From assembly GCA_017640505.1 (NCBI GenBank), contig JAEPQO010000004.1, positions 186,001 to 250,000 on the forward strand: a stretch of 64,000 bases of DNA. Reading direction: 5' to 3'. The notes beneath the pieces were generated by a model. The model searched no databases, was not told the DNA's origin, and was given only the letters and a program-made list of their open reading frames with translations. The position numbers and the translations under genes were made by a program. Positions 23,296 to 30,879 of this stretch are shown piece by piece. The stretch is from Rhodospirillales bacterium. Lineage in GTDB: Bacteria > Pseudomonadota > Alphaproteobacteria > Rhodospirillales > Casp-alpha2. The first letter of the stretch is position 1; each line of letters begins with the position of its first letter.

Positions 23296-24981
23296 ATGAT
23301 CATAGAGAACATCATCCTCGCCGTTCAGGAACTGGCCACACTCAAGACGCTGGCGCTGATGGCCGTGGGAACGGTCGCCGGTCTTATCGCAGGGGCCATC
23401 CCGGGCTTTACCATCGCCATGGCGGTCGTCCTCACGCTGCCGTTCACGTTCGGCATGCCGCCCGCACAGGGCCTTGCGACCATGATCGGGGTCTTTGTCG
23501 GCGGGCTTTCAGGCGGCCTCATGTCGGGCATCCTGATCGGGATCCCCGGCACACCCAGTTCCGTCGCCACAACGTTCGACGGCTTTCCGATGGCGCGTGG
23601 CGGCAACCCCGGTCTGGCGCTGGGCCTCGGCGTCTGGTCCTCGTTTTTTGGCGGGATCATTTCGGCGGTGCTGCTGGTTACCCTCGCTCCGCAACTCGCG
23701 CGCATCGGCCTGGAATTCCAGCCCTGGGACTATTTCGCCCTGATCATGTTCGCGCTGACCATTGCCGCCAGCCTTGCCGGCGAGAACCTGATCAAGGGAC
23801 TGATCGCGGCCGCCTTCGGCCTGCTGGTGGCAACCATCGGCGAGGACAGCATCAACGGCATTGCACGTTTCAACTTCGGGTCCGACGCGTTGAAACAAGG
23901 CTTCGACTTCCTCCCGGTTCTGATCGGCCTTTTCGCATTCTCGCAGCTTCTGTCCGATATCGAAGACCGGGTGCGCGCCCGCAAGGCTTTGACGGAGACA
24001 GGCAGCGTCAGCGCCCGGATTGAACATCGCAAGGCCGCCATTCAGGTCTTGAAGAACTGGATCAACCTGATCCGCTCATCGTTCATCGGCGTCTTCACGG
24101 GTATCCTGCCGGCCGCCGGCAGCACGATCTCGAACATCCTCGCCTACGACCAGGCGAAGAAAGCGTCGAAGACACCGGAGAAATTCGGCACGGGCCATGC
24201 CGAGGGCATTGTTGCGCCAGAGTCCGCGAACAACGCAACGGCGGGTGGCGCGCTTATCACGATGATGGCACTCGGTATCCCTGGCGATATCGTCACCGCC
24301 GTCATGCTGGGTGCGCTGCTGATCCACGACGTGATCCCGAGCCCGAGCTTCATCAGCGACACGCCGGTACTGGCCTATGCCATCTTCATCGCGTTCTTCG
24401 TCGCCAATTTCCTGATGCTGATCCTTCAATCCGGCGCGCTTCGCCTGTTCGTGCTGGTGACGAAGGTCCGCATGTACATCCTCGCGAGCATCATTCTGGC
24501 GTATTGCGGTATCGGCATCTTCGCGCTCAACAATGTCACCTTCGACATGTGGACCCTGTTCTGGTTCGGCATCGTCGGGTACGTGATGCGCAACCTTGGC
24601 TTCCCGCTGGCACCGATGATCCTGGGTGTCGTGCTCGGCCGCATTGCCGAGCTGTGGCTGTCGCGCGCCACCGCAATCTCAACCGAGATCACGCCGTTCT
24701 TCACCCATCCCTGGTCGCTGTTCTTTATTATCCTGTCCGTGTTCTCGCTGTTCTTCTCGGCATATCAGACGCAACGCGGGAGGAAGACATGGACGCTTTT
24801 CTTCACACCGGCCTTGTTGGCGATGCTCTCCATTCCAATGTTTATGATGATCGGTACCGTTCGGCCGGTCCTGGGCGGCGTTCTTCTTGCCGCTTCGGCA
24901 TATCTGATTTTCAAACTGCATCGCCGCGGCTGGAAGGTCGACCCGAGCGATGCAGACGGGCATAGACTGACAGAAGGCTAA
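23296..24981 (+). CDS. tctA: Tripartite tricarboxylate transporter, large permease TctA
   Basis: A 561-residue permease with about twelve membrane helices and the two Gly-Pro-rich family motifs: AGAIPGFTIAMAVVLTLPFTF near the N-terminus (with GIPGTPSSVATTFDGFPMARGG) and the mid-protein repeat GILPAAGSTISNILAYDQAKKAS with ESANNATAGGALITMMALGIPGD. It is the sodium- or proton-coupled channel of the TTT system. It starts 10 bp after tctB and ends 7 bp before the decarboxylase alpha subunit, tying transport to that enzyme. Confidence 0.93.
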   Translation: MIIENIILAVQELATLKTLALMAVGTVAGLIAGAIPGFTIAMAVVLTLPFTFGMPPAQGLATMIGVFVGGLSGGLMSGILIGIPGTPSSVATTFDGFPMARGGNPGLALGLGVWSSFFGGIISAVLLVTLAPQLARIGLEFQPWDYFALIMFALTIAASLAGENLIKGLIAAAFGLLVATIGEDSINGIARFNFGSDALKQGFDFLPVLIGLFAFSQLLSDIEDRVRARKALTETGSVSARIEHRKAAIQVLKNWINLIRSSFIGVFTGILPAAGSTISNILAYDQAKKASKTPEKFGTGHAEGIVAPESANNATAGGALITMMALGIPGDIVTAVMLGALLIHDVIPSPSFISDTPVLAYAIFIAFFVANFLMLILQSGALRLFVLVTKVRMYILASIILAYCGIGIFALNNVTFDMWTLFWFGIVGYVMRNLGFPLAPMILGVVLGRIAELWLSRATAISTEITPFFTHPWSLFFIILSVFSLFFSAYQTQRGRKTWTLFFTPALLAMLSIPMFMMIGTVRPVLGGVLLAASAYLIFKLHRRGWKVDPSDADGHRLTEG

Positions 24982-24988
24982 TAAGAAA

Positions 24989-25498
24989 ATGGAATGGGGT
25001 AATGACATCTACAAGGCGATCAAGGAGGCCGGCGTCGGCCAGGTCGCCTATGTGCCGGACGCCGGGCACAAAATTCTGATCAATGCATGTATCGCCGACA
25101 ACGATATCAAGGCGGTTTCACTGACGACCGAGGAAGAAGGCATCGCGCTGTCCGCCGGCGCGTGGCTCGGTGGCGAGAAGTGCGTGATGCTGATGCAGTC
25201 GTCGGGAGTCGGCAACTGCATCAATATGCTGTCGCTGATCGAAACCTGCCGCTTTCCGTTTGCGGCCTTCGTCACCATGCGTGGCCAGTGGCACGAGTTC
25301 AATCCGTGGCAGATGCCGATGGGCACGACCACCCGCCAAGCGCTGGAAACGGCGGGTTGCCTCGTCGACGAGGTCGAGAACCCCGAAGATGTCGGCGCCA
25401 AGGCGGCGGCGACGCTGCACAAGGCCTTCGTCGGCCAACAATCGTCCGTGCTGCTGCTCAGCCAGCGCATGGTTCCCGTCAAGACGTTCGGCAAATAA
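24989..25498 (+). CDS. Two-subunit ThDP 2-oxoacid decarboxylase, alpha subunit
   Basis: A 169-residue protein equal to the pyrimidine-binding (N-terminal) domain of ThDP enzymes, as in the split ComD/ComE sulfopyruvate and phosphonopyruvate decarboxylases. The catalytic Glu lies in SLTTEEEGIALSAGAWLGG, and LMQSSGVGNCINMLSL and FVTMRGQWHEFNPWQMPMG are typical of this group. With the next gene it should decarboxylate a 2-oxoacid to an aldehyde. The adjacent TctCBA importer and the downstream aldehyde dehydrogenase support a compact catabolic route. Which acid (sulfopyruvate, phosphonopyruvate or another) cannot be decided. Confidence 0.82.
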   Translation: MEWGNDIYKAIKEAGVGQVAYVPDAGHKILINACIADNDIKAVSLTTEEEGIALSAGAWLGGEKCVMLMQSSGVGNCINMLSLIETCRFPFAAFVTMRGQWHEFNPWQMPMGTTTRQALETAGCLVDEVENPEDVGAKAAATLHKAFVGQQSSVLLLSQRMVPVKTFGK

Positions 25499-25508
25499 GG
25501 AGGAAGCC

Positions 25509-26108
25509 ATGAGTGAACGTGCAGAAAGTTTCCCCCTTCACCGCCGCGAGGTTGCCAAGACGCTGCTGCATGCCAGGGATGACATGCTGATCGTTACCGG
25601 GCTCGGGTCCACCAACTGGGATTTCACCGCAGCCGGCGACGCGCCGCGGATCTTTCCGCTGTGGGGCGCCATGGGCGGTGCCGTGCCGACGGGCCTGGGC
25701 CTCGCGCTGGCGCAACCGAACAAGCGCGTCCTGGTCGCGACCGGCGACGGCGAGATGCTGATGGGTATCGGCTCGCTGGCGACGGTTGCCGTGCAGGTGC
25801 CTAAGAACCTCGCGATCTGCGTCTTCGACAATGAACGCTATGGCGAGACCGGGATGCAGACCACGCACACCGCGTCCGTCGCCGATCTGGCGCTGACGGC
25901 GCAGGGTCTTGGCATCAAGGACACAGGCGTGATTGCCGACGAGGATGCGCTCAACGCGGACCTGAATGCGATCACCGCCGGCGATGGCCCGGTGTTCCGG
26001 GTGATCAAGGTGCGTGCCGAACCGCTCGATTTCGTTCTGCCGTCGAAAGACGGGGTTCACCTCAAGAACCGGTTCCGTCTCGATCTGCTGGGGTCGGACG
26101 CCGTCTGA
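25509..26108 (+). CDS. Two-subunit ThDP 2-oxoacid decarboxylase, beta subunit
   Basis: A 199-residue ThDP-binding (C-terminal) domain. The diphosphate/magnesium motif runs from GDGE (residues 79-82) to Asn108 in FDNERYGETGMQ, with the family's GAMGGAVPTGLGLAL just before. It pairs with the alpha subunit encoded 10 bp upstream to form the active site at the interface. ATG 25509 follows AGGAAGCC. The active enzyme would release CO2 and a small aldehyde, matching the aldehyde dehydrogenase gene further along the operon. Confidence 0.83.
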   Translation: MSERAESFPLHRREVAKTLLHARDDMLIVTGLGSTNWDFTAAGDAPRIFPLWGAMGGAVPTGLGLALAQPNKRVLVATGDGEMLMGIGSLATVAVQVPKNLAICVFDNERYGETGMQTTHTASVADLALTAQGLGIKDTGVIADEDALNADLNAITAGDGPVFRVIKVRAEPLDFVLPSKDGVHLKNRFRLDLLGSDAV

Positions 26109-26179
26109 CCGTTTGCGCACGGGTGCTGGATTCCCGGCACTTTTGCGCTAGCATGCGCGAAAGCCAATGGGAGGACACC

Positions 26180-26578
26180 ATGAACGCTCAGGACATGAGC
26201 GCCGTCGAGGCGTGCATTCAGAACTATTTCGAAGCGCTTTACACCGGCAATACGGAGCTGCTGATGGGCTCCGTGTTCCATCCGAACGCGCACCTATACG
26301 CCGCGGACATGGGGAACGGTTTCGTCGACTGGCCGATGGACGAGTTCCGTAAGGTCATCGAAAGCCGTCCGTCGCCGAAGGCTTCCGGCGCGGATCGGCG
26401 CGAACGCATCGTTTCCATGGACGAGGCCGGGCCGGACACGGTGATGGTCAAGGTCGAGGTGCTGGTCGGCACCCGCGAGTTCGTCGATTACCTGTCGGTG
26501 CTGAGGCTCGACGGAGAATGGAAGATCATTTCCAAGACATGCGTGATAATCAAGGATCACGCCGAGGCTGCGGCCTGA
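26180..26578 (+). CDS. NTF2-like (lumazine-binding type) small protein
   Basis: A 132-residue protein with the cone-shaped NTF2-like fold pattern: an N-terminal helix VEACIQNYFEALYTGNTELL, FHPNAHLYA, and a beta-rich C-terminus ending in LRLDGEWKIISKTCVII. Members bind or isomerise small ligands, and many are of unknown role; this one fits the Lumazine_bd_2-like group. ATG 26180 is chosen because GGGAGGACACC directly precedes it. It lies between the decarboxylase and the aldehyde dehydrogenase genes and is probably part of the same transcript. Confidence 0.75.
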   Translation: MNAQDMSAVEACIQNYFEALYTGNTELLMGSVFHPNAHLYAADMGNGFVDWPMDEFRKVIESRPSPKASGADRRERIVSMDEAGPDTVMVKVEVLVGTREFVDYLSVLRLDGEWKIISKTCVIIKDHAEAAA

Positions 26579-26602
26579 ACAACGACGCTTAGGGAGAGAG
26601 AC

Positions 26603-28078
26603 ATGAGCGAGCTTCAGAAATACCAGATGCTGATCGGTGGCGAATGGGTCGACGCGGCCGGCGGCGAAACGTTCGAGAGCATGAACCCGTATACGGGCGA
26701 GAACTGGGCGACGTTCCCGCGCGGCACGGCGGACGATGTCGACCGTGCCGTCGCTGCCGCCCGCAAGGCGTTCACCAGCGGCGACTGGCCGAAGATGACG
26801 GCAACCCAGCGCGGCCACCTGCTGCGCAAGCTCGGCGATCTCGTTGCCCAGCATGCCGAGGAACTGGCCCAGACCGAGGTCCGCGACAACGGCAAGCTTT
26901 TGGCGGAAATGGGCATGCAGCTCAAGTACGTGCCGCAGTGGTACTATTACTTCGGCGGCCTCGCCGACAAGATCGAGGGCGCGGTCACGCCGATCGATAA
27001 ACCCGATCACTTCCACTACACCCGCCACGAGCCGCTTGGCGTCGTCGGTGCGATCACGCCGTGGAACTCGCCGCTGCTGCTGGCCGCCTGGAAGCTTGCC
27101 CCGGCGCTCGCGGCCGGGAACACGGTGGTGTTGAAACCGTCCGAATTCACGTCGGCATCCTCGCTTGAATACGCGCGGCTGTTCGAGGAAGCGGGCTTCC
27201 CGCCCGGCGTCGTCAACGTCGTCACCGGTTTCGGGCACGAGGTCGGCGCCGCGCTGACCGAACACCCGGGCGTCGACAAGATCACGTTTACCGGCGGTCC
27301 GGAAACCGGGCGGCGCGTCTATCAGACCGGTGCGTCCCAGTTCAAGCGCGTGTCGCTGGAGCTCGGCGGCAAATCGCCCAACATCGTGTTCGATGACTGC
27401 GACATGGAAAACGCGGTGAAGGGTGCAATTTCCGGCATCTTCGCCGCGACCGGCCAGACCTGCATCGCGGGCTCGCGCCTTCTGGTGCAGGAAAGCATTC
27501 ACGACGAGTTCGTCGACAAGCTGATCGCGATGGCCAAGACCGCCAAGATGGGTGACCCGATGCTGATGGACACGCAGGTCGGCCCCGTCACCACGGTGCC
27601 GCAGTACGAAAAGATCCTGAGCTACATTGACGTCGCCAAGGGCGAAGGCGCGGAAGTGCGCCTGGGCGGCGATAAGGCCGATGCGGGCAAGTACTTCGTG
27701 CAACCGACCGTGTTCACCGGCGTCAACAACAAGATGCGGATCGCCCAGGAAGAGGTCTTCGGCCCCATCCTTTCGGTGATCCCGTTTAAGGACGAGGAAG
27801 AAGCCATCCACGTCGGCAACGACGTCGTCTACGGCCTCGCGGCGGGCGTGTGGACGCAGAACATGCGGCGCGCGTTTACGATGTCGCAGCAGCTTCGCGC
27901 CGGGTCGATCTGGGTCAACACCTACCGCGCGGTCAGCTACATGGCGCCGTTCGGCGGCTACAAGAGCTCGGGCCTCGGCCGTGAAAACGGTCAGAACGCC
28001 ATTTACGAGTTCATGCAGACGAAATCGGTGTGGATGTCCTATGCCGAGGACACCCCCAACCCGTTCATCATGAGATGA
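26603..28078 (+). CDS. NAD(P)-dependent aldehyde dehydrogenase
   Basis: A 491-residue aldehyde dehydrogenase. The catalytic Cys is C287 in GQTCIAGSR, the general-base Glu lies in LELGGKSPN, and the Asn of the oxyanion hole lies in TPWNSPLLL. It oxidises an aldehyde to the acid. AGGGAGAGAG precedes the ATG. Its placement after the decarboxylase subunits suggests it consumes the aldehyde they release. The stop overlaps the start of the SDR gene (ATGA), so the two are co-translated. Confidence 0.93.
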   Translation: MSELQKYQMLIGGEWVDAAGGETFESMNPYTGENWATFPRGTADDVDRAVAAARKAFTSGDWPKMTATQRGHLLRKLGDLVAQHAEELAQTEVRDNGKLLAEMGMQLKYVPQWYYYFGGLADKIEGAVTPIDKPDHFHYTRHEPLGVVGAITPWNSPLLLAAWKLAPALAAGNTVVLKPSEFTSASSLEYARLFEEAGFPPGVVNVVTGFGHEVGAALTEHPGVDKITFTGGPETGRRVYQTGASQFKRVSLELGGKSPNIVFDDCDMENAVKGAISGIFAATGQTCIAGSRLLVQESIHDEFVDKLIAMAKTAKMGDPMLMDTQVGPVTTVPQYEKILSYIDVAKGEGAEVRLGGDKADAGKYFVQPTVFTGVNNKMRIAQEEVFGPILSVIPFKDEEEAIHVGNDVVYGLAAGVWTQNMRRAFTMSQQLRAGSIWVNTYRAVSYMAPFGGYKSSGLGRENGQNAIYEFMQTKSVWMSYAEDTPNPFIMR

Positions 28079-28815
28079 GTGCGCCGAAAACCGTCCTCGT
28101 CACCGGCGGCTCCCGGGGCATTGGGGCCGCCGTGGTGAAACGGTTCGCGCTGGAAGACTGGCGCGTGATCTTCACCTATGTCGCCAACGATGCGGCGGCG
28201 GCGAAGGTCGCCGACGAGAGCGGCGCCCGCGCCATCAAGGGCGATGTGGGATCGGAAGCGGATATCCTGGCGCTGTTCAGGACGCTCGACGATGAACACA
28301 TTTATGTCGACGCCGTCGTCAACAACGCGGGCATCACGGGTCCGAAACGCCGCATGGACGAAGCGACATGGGACACGGTGATGGACGTGCTGCGCGTCAA
28401 CGTGGCGGGTTCGGTCGCCATGTGCCGTGAAGCCGTGAAACGCATGTCGACGGCACATGGCGGCCGTGGCGGTGCCATCGTCAACATTTCGTCGACGGCG
28501 ACCCTGCAAGGCAGCCCCAACCAGTGGGTCGATTACGCGGGCTCCAAAGGCGCCATCGACATCATCACCAAGGGCCTTGCACGCGAGGTCGGCGAGGAAG
28601 GCATCCGCGTCAACGCCGTCGCGCCCGGTTACACCATGACCGACATGTCGCGCGAGGGCGATATCGCCGGACGGTTCGAATCTTTTCGTCACGAGGTCCC
28701 GCTGGGCCGCATCGGCACGGTCGAGGAAGTCGCAGCGGGGATTTACTGGCTTTGCAGTGACGAGGCGTCGTACATCACCGGCTGCGTCCTGCCGGTCGCG
28801 GGGGGCCGGGTTTAG
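28075..28815 (+). CDS. Short-chain dehydrogenase/reductase (SDR)
   Basis: A 246-residue classical SDR. It has the cofactor-binding VTGGSRGIGAAV near residue 10, NNAGITG, catalytic Ser in NISSTATLQG, and the YAGSK active-site Tyr/Lys pair. The C-terminal YITGCVLPVAGG is typical of the FabG-like group. It likely reduces or oxidises a small alcohol/ketone of the same pathway. It starts inside the aldehyde dehydrogenase stop codon (4-bp overlap). Confidence 0.87.
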   Translation: MSAPKTVLVTGGSRGIGAAVVKRFALEDWRVIFTYVANDAAAAKVADESGARAIKGDVGSEADILALFRTLDDEHIYVDAVVNNAGITGPKRRMDEATWDTVMDVLRVNVAGSVAMCREAVKRMSTAHGGRGGAIVNISSTATLQGSPNQWVDYAGSKGAIDIITKGLAREVGEEGIRVNAVAPGYTMTDMSREGDIAGRFESFRHEVPLGRIGTVEEVAAGIYWLCSDEASYITGCVLPVAGGRV

Positions 28816-28842
28816 AGCAATAGAGAAGAACCATGGGTGCCG

Positions 28843-28980
28843 ATGATTGATTTCGTGCTCGAAGTCTTAGGGCAATTCTTCACCTTTTCCAAACAACCCA
28901 AGTGGTTGAACTGGATCACTTACGCTCTCTGCGCAACAATTGCGGTGGTGTTTGTTCTAGCGCTATTTAATGGCAGGTGA
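28843..28980 (+). CDS. 45-residue single-helix membrane protein (hypothetical)
   Basis: A short open frame not matching any family known to me. It encodes 45 residues: an amphipathic start (MIDFVLEVLGQFFTFSKQP), then WLNWITYALC leading into one membrane helix of about 18 hydrophobic residues, and a short NGR tail. Codon use is unlike the neighbours (TTA, CTA and TTG leucines; more AT-rich), which could mean a foreign or relaxed gene. GAGAAGAA about 12 bases upstream is a possible ribosome-binding site. It lies just after the SDR gene and before a repeat. It may be a real small protein or chance. Confidence 0.45.
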   Translation: MIDFVLEVLGQFFTFSKQPKWLNWITYALCATIAVVFVLALFNGR

Positions 28981-28986
28981 TTGCCG

Positions 28987-29097
28987 CCCCCTCACCTGTC
29001 CTCTCCCCCATTTCATGGCGGAGAGGGACTCTCGTATCGATGCACGTACGGCTCTTATCCCTCTCCCCCTCTGAGGGGGAGAGGTTAGGTGAGGGGG
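28987..29097. repeat. 111-bp inverted-repeat element
   Basis: Outer arms CCCCCTCACCT (28987-28997) and AGGTGAGGGGG (29087-29097) are perfect inverted copies. Inside lie two more hairpins: CCTCTCC/GGAGAGG (29000-29026) and CCTCTCCCCC/GGGGGAGAGG (29060-29084). This is the usual form of dispersed intergenic repeats of proteobacteria, and the folded RNA could act as a terminator between the convergent SDR and hydrolase genes. Confidence 0.75.
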
Positions 29098-29104
29098 TGC
29101 AGCC

Positions 29105-29893
29105 TCAGGGCCGGAACATCAGCATTGTCTGGATGAAGCGCTGCAGCACCGGTTTGATGCCGGCGGCCAGGTCTTCGCGATAACCGAACGGATAGACCTC
29201 GTCCATGTAGGTCGCCCAGCTCAGTTCCAGCTGCACGGCATGGATATCGTTTGCCGGATCGCCGTAATGGCGCGTGATGTAGCCGCCGATGTAGCGACCG
29301 TTCATCTTCCACGTATAGCCCGCGGCTTCCCCGGCAACGGCTTCCAGGTTTTCCTGCAGGCGCGGGGCGCAGCTTTCGCCGTTGTTGGTGCCAAGGTTGA
29401 TGTCCCAGAGCTTGCCGTCGAAAAACCGCGGCAGTTCGCTCTTGATCGAATGCGCGTCCCACAAAAGCGCATAGCCGTGCTCCGCCTTGATCGCGGCCAG
29501 CGTCTCGGCCAGCTTGGCGTGATAGGGCGTGTGATACGCATCGCGGCGGGCCTCGATCTCGGCGTCGTCCGGTTCCTCGCCCGGCTTGTAGATCGGCTCC
29601 CGCTGACCGGTCCTGAGCGGTAGCAGCCCTTCGGTGTCCTGACCCGGATAAAGATTCACGTTCTCCGGCGGCCGGTTGAGATCGACGCAATAACGGCTGT
29701 GTGTCGCGCCCAGCATGTGCGCCCCCATGGCCGGCGCGAAATCATAAAGCGTCGGAATGTTCCAGTCGGTATCAGCGACCAGCAAGGCCTCGTCCGTCAT
29801 GCGCGGTTTCAGGTCATCCGGGATATGCGTGCCGGGATGCGGCGCACTGATCAGAAGCGGCGCCGTGCCGGGCAGGTAGTCGAAGATGTCCAT
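29105..29893 (-). CDS. N-formylglutamate amidohydrolase family protein
   Basis: A 262-residue member of the N-formylglutamate deformylase family. Typical segments are LLISAPHPGTHIP near the N-terminus, SRYCVDLNRPPEN, LLWDAHSIKSELP and GGYITRHYGDP; the Asp/His residues in these segments are the likely metal site. HutG-type enzymes release formate from N-formylglutamate at the end of histidine degradation. No other hut genes are present, so the substrate may be another N-formyl amino acid. It is translationally coupled to the upstream nitrilase (TAATG overlap), suggesting sequential hydrolysis of an amide and a formyl group (inference). Confidence 0.85.
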   Translation of the reverse strand: MDIFDYLPGTAPLLISAPHPGTHIPDDLKPRMTDEALLVADTDWNIPTLYDFAPAMGAHMLGATHSRYCVDLNRPPENVNLYPGQDTEGLLPLRTGQREPIYKPGEEPDDAEIEARRDAYHTPYHAKLAETLAAIKAEHGYALLWDAHSIKSELPRFFDGKLWDINLGTNNGESCAPRLQENLEAVAGEAAGYTWKMNGRYIGGYITRHYGDPANDIHAVQLELSWATYMDEVYPFGYREDLAAGIKPVLQRFIQTMLMFRP

Positions 29894-30744
29894 TATTCGG
29901 CGGCGTCCGCCTTGGCCGGTTCCGGCTTATCATAAGGTCGGTCGTGTTTCAGCGCCGGGATGCGCGCGCGCACCTTGGCGACCTCGGCCGGATCGATCTC
30001 GGCGATGACCACGGCTTCCTCGTCCTCGGGTCCTTCGGCGAGGATGTCGCCCCACGGGCCGATGACCAGCGAATGGCCATAGGTGCGCGCCTTGCCGTGG
30101 CGTCCGGACTGACACGTTGCCAATACGAAGCACCCGGTCTCGATGGCCCGCGCCCGCAGCAACACGTGCCAGTGATCCTGCCCGGTCTTATGCGTGAACG
30201 CCGCCGGTACGGTCAGGAAATCCGCCCCCGCCTTGGCAAGATCGCGGTAGAGGTGCGGAAAGCGCACGTCGTAGCAGATCGAAAGGCCGAGCTTGCCCCA
30301 CGGCGTATCGGTGACGACGGCGCGCTCGCCCGGCGCCAGGCTGGCCGATTCCCGGTAACGGTCGTCGTCGCCCAGATTGACGTCGAACAGGTGAATTTTC
30401 TCGTACGTCGCCCGCACGATGCCCTGATCGTCGATCACATACTGCCGGTTATAGGCACGGCCGTCGGGCGCCGGTACGGTGATCGATCCCAGGTCGATCC
30501 AGACCCCCAGCTCCTTGGCGAGATCGGCAAACAACGGCAGCGCCGGGTGCGATTCTTCCGGCAACGGGCCGGTATGAATGCCCTCGTCATCGATGTCGTA
30601 GCACGAAAAGAACTCGGCAAACTGCAGCAAATCGGCACCTTCGGCCGCCGCCTGGCGGGCCATTTCCTCGGCCCGGACGAGGGTCTGCTGCATATCTCCG
30701 CTCGCGCACGTCTGCACCAGCGCCACCTTGAATTTTTCTGACAT
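29893..30744 (-). CDS. Carbon-nitrogen hydrolase (nitrilase superfamily, Nit-type)
   Basis: A 283-residue nitrilase-superfamily amidase with the Glu-Lys-Cys triad: Glu in LLQFAEFFSC, Lys in TYEKIHLFDV and Cys in LSICYDVRFP. The pattern most resembles Nit/omega-amidase type enzymes that hydrolyse amides of keto or dicarboxylic acids. The start at 30744 is supported by GGGAGTATGAT just upstream. It overlaps the N-formylglutamate hydrolase start by one base and is divergent from the acyl-CoA synthetase gene. The substrate is not known. Confidence 0.88.
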   Translation of the reverse strand: MSEKFKVALVQTCASGDMQQTLVRAEEMARQAAAEGADLLQFAEFFSCYDIDDEGIHTGPLPEESHPALPLFADLAKELGVWIDLGSITVPAPDGRAYNRQYVIDDQGIVRATYEKIHLFDVNLGDDDRYRESASLAPGERAVVTDTPWGKLGLSICYDVRFPHLYRDLAKAGADFLTVPAAFTHKTGQDHWHVLLRARAIETGCFVLATCQSGRHGKARTYGHSLVIGPWGDILAEGPEDEEAVVIAEIDPAEVAKVRARIPALKHDRPYDKPEPAKADAAE

Positions 30745-30879
30745 ATCATACTCCCATGTCTGAAATTGTTTAATCACGGCGTCGCGAGGCTGTCCAGTAA
30801 CGCGGTCATTACGCGGGCCTTCCGGGATCGGGATTGGGGTGCTATCTATGAGGCAACAATAATGCCTGGGGAGGTGCCG

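Noticed and set aside
28673-28682. GGTTCGAATC, a tRNA T-loop-like string
   Set aside because: It lies inside the SDR coding sequence and has no acceptor or anticodon arms around it.
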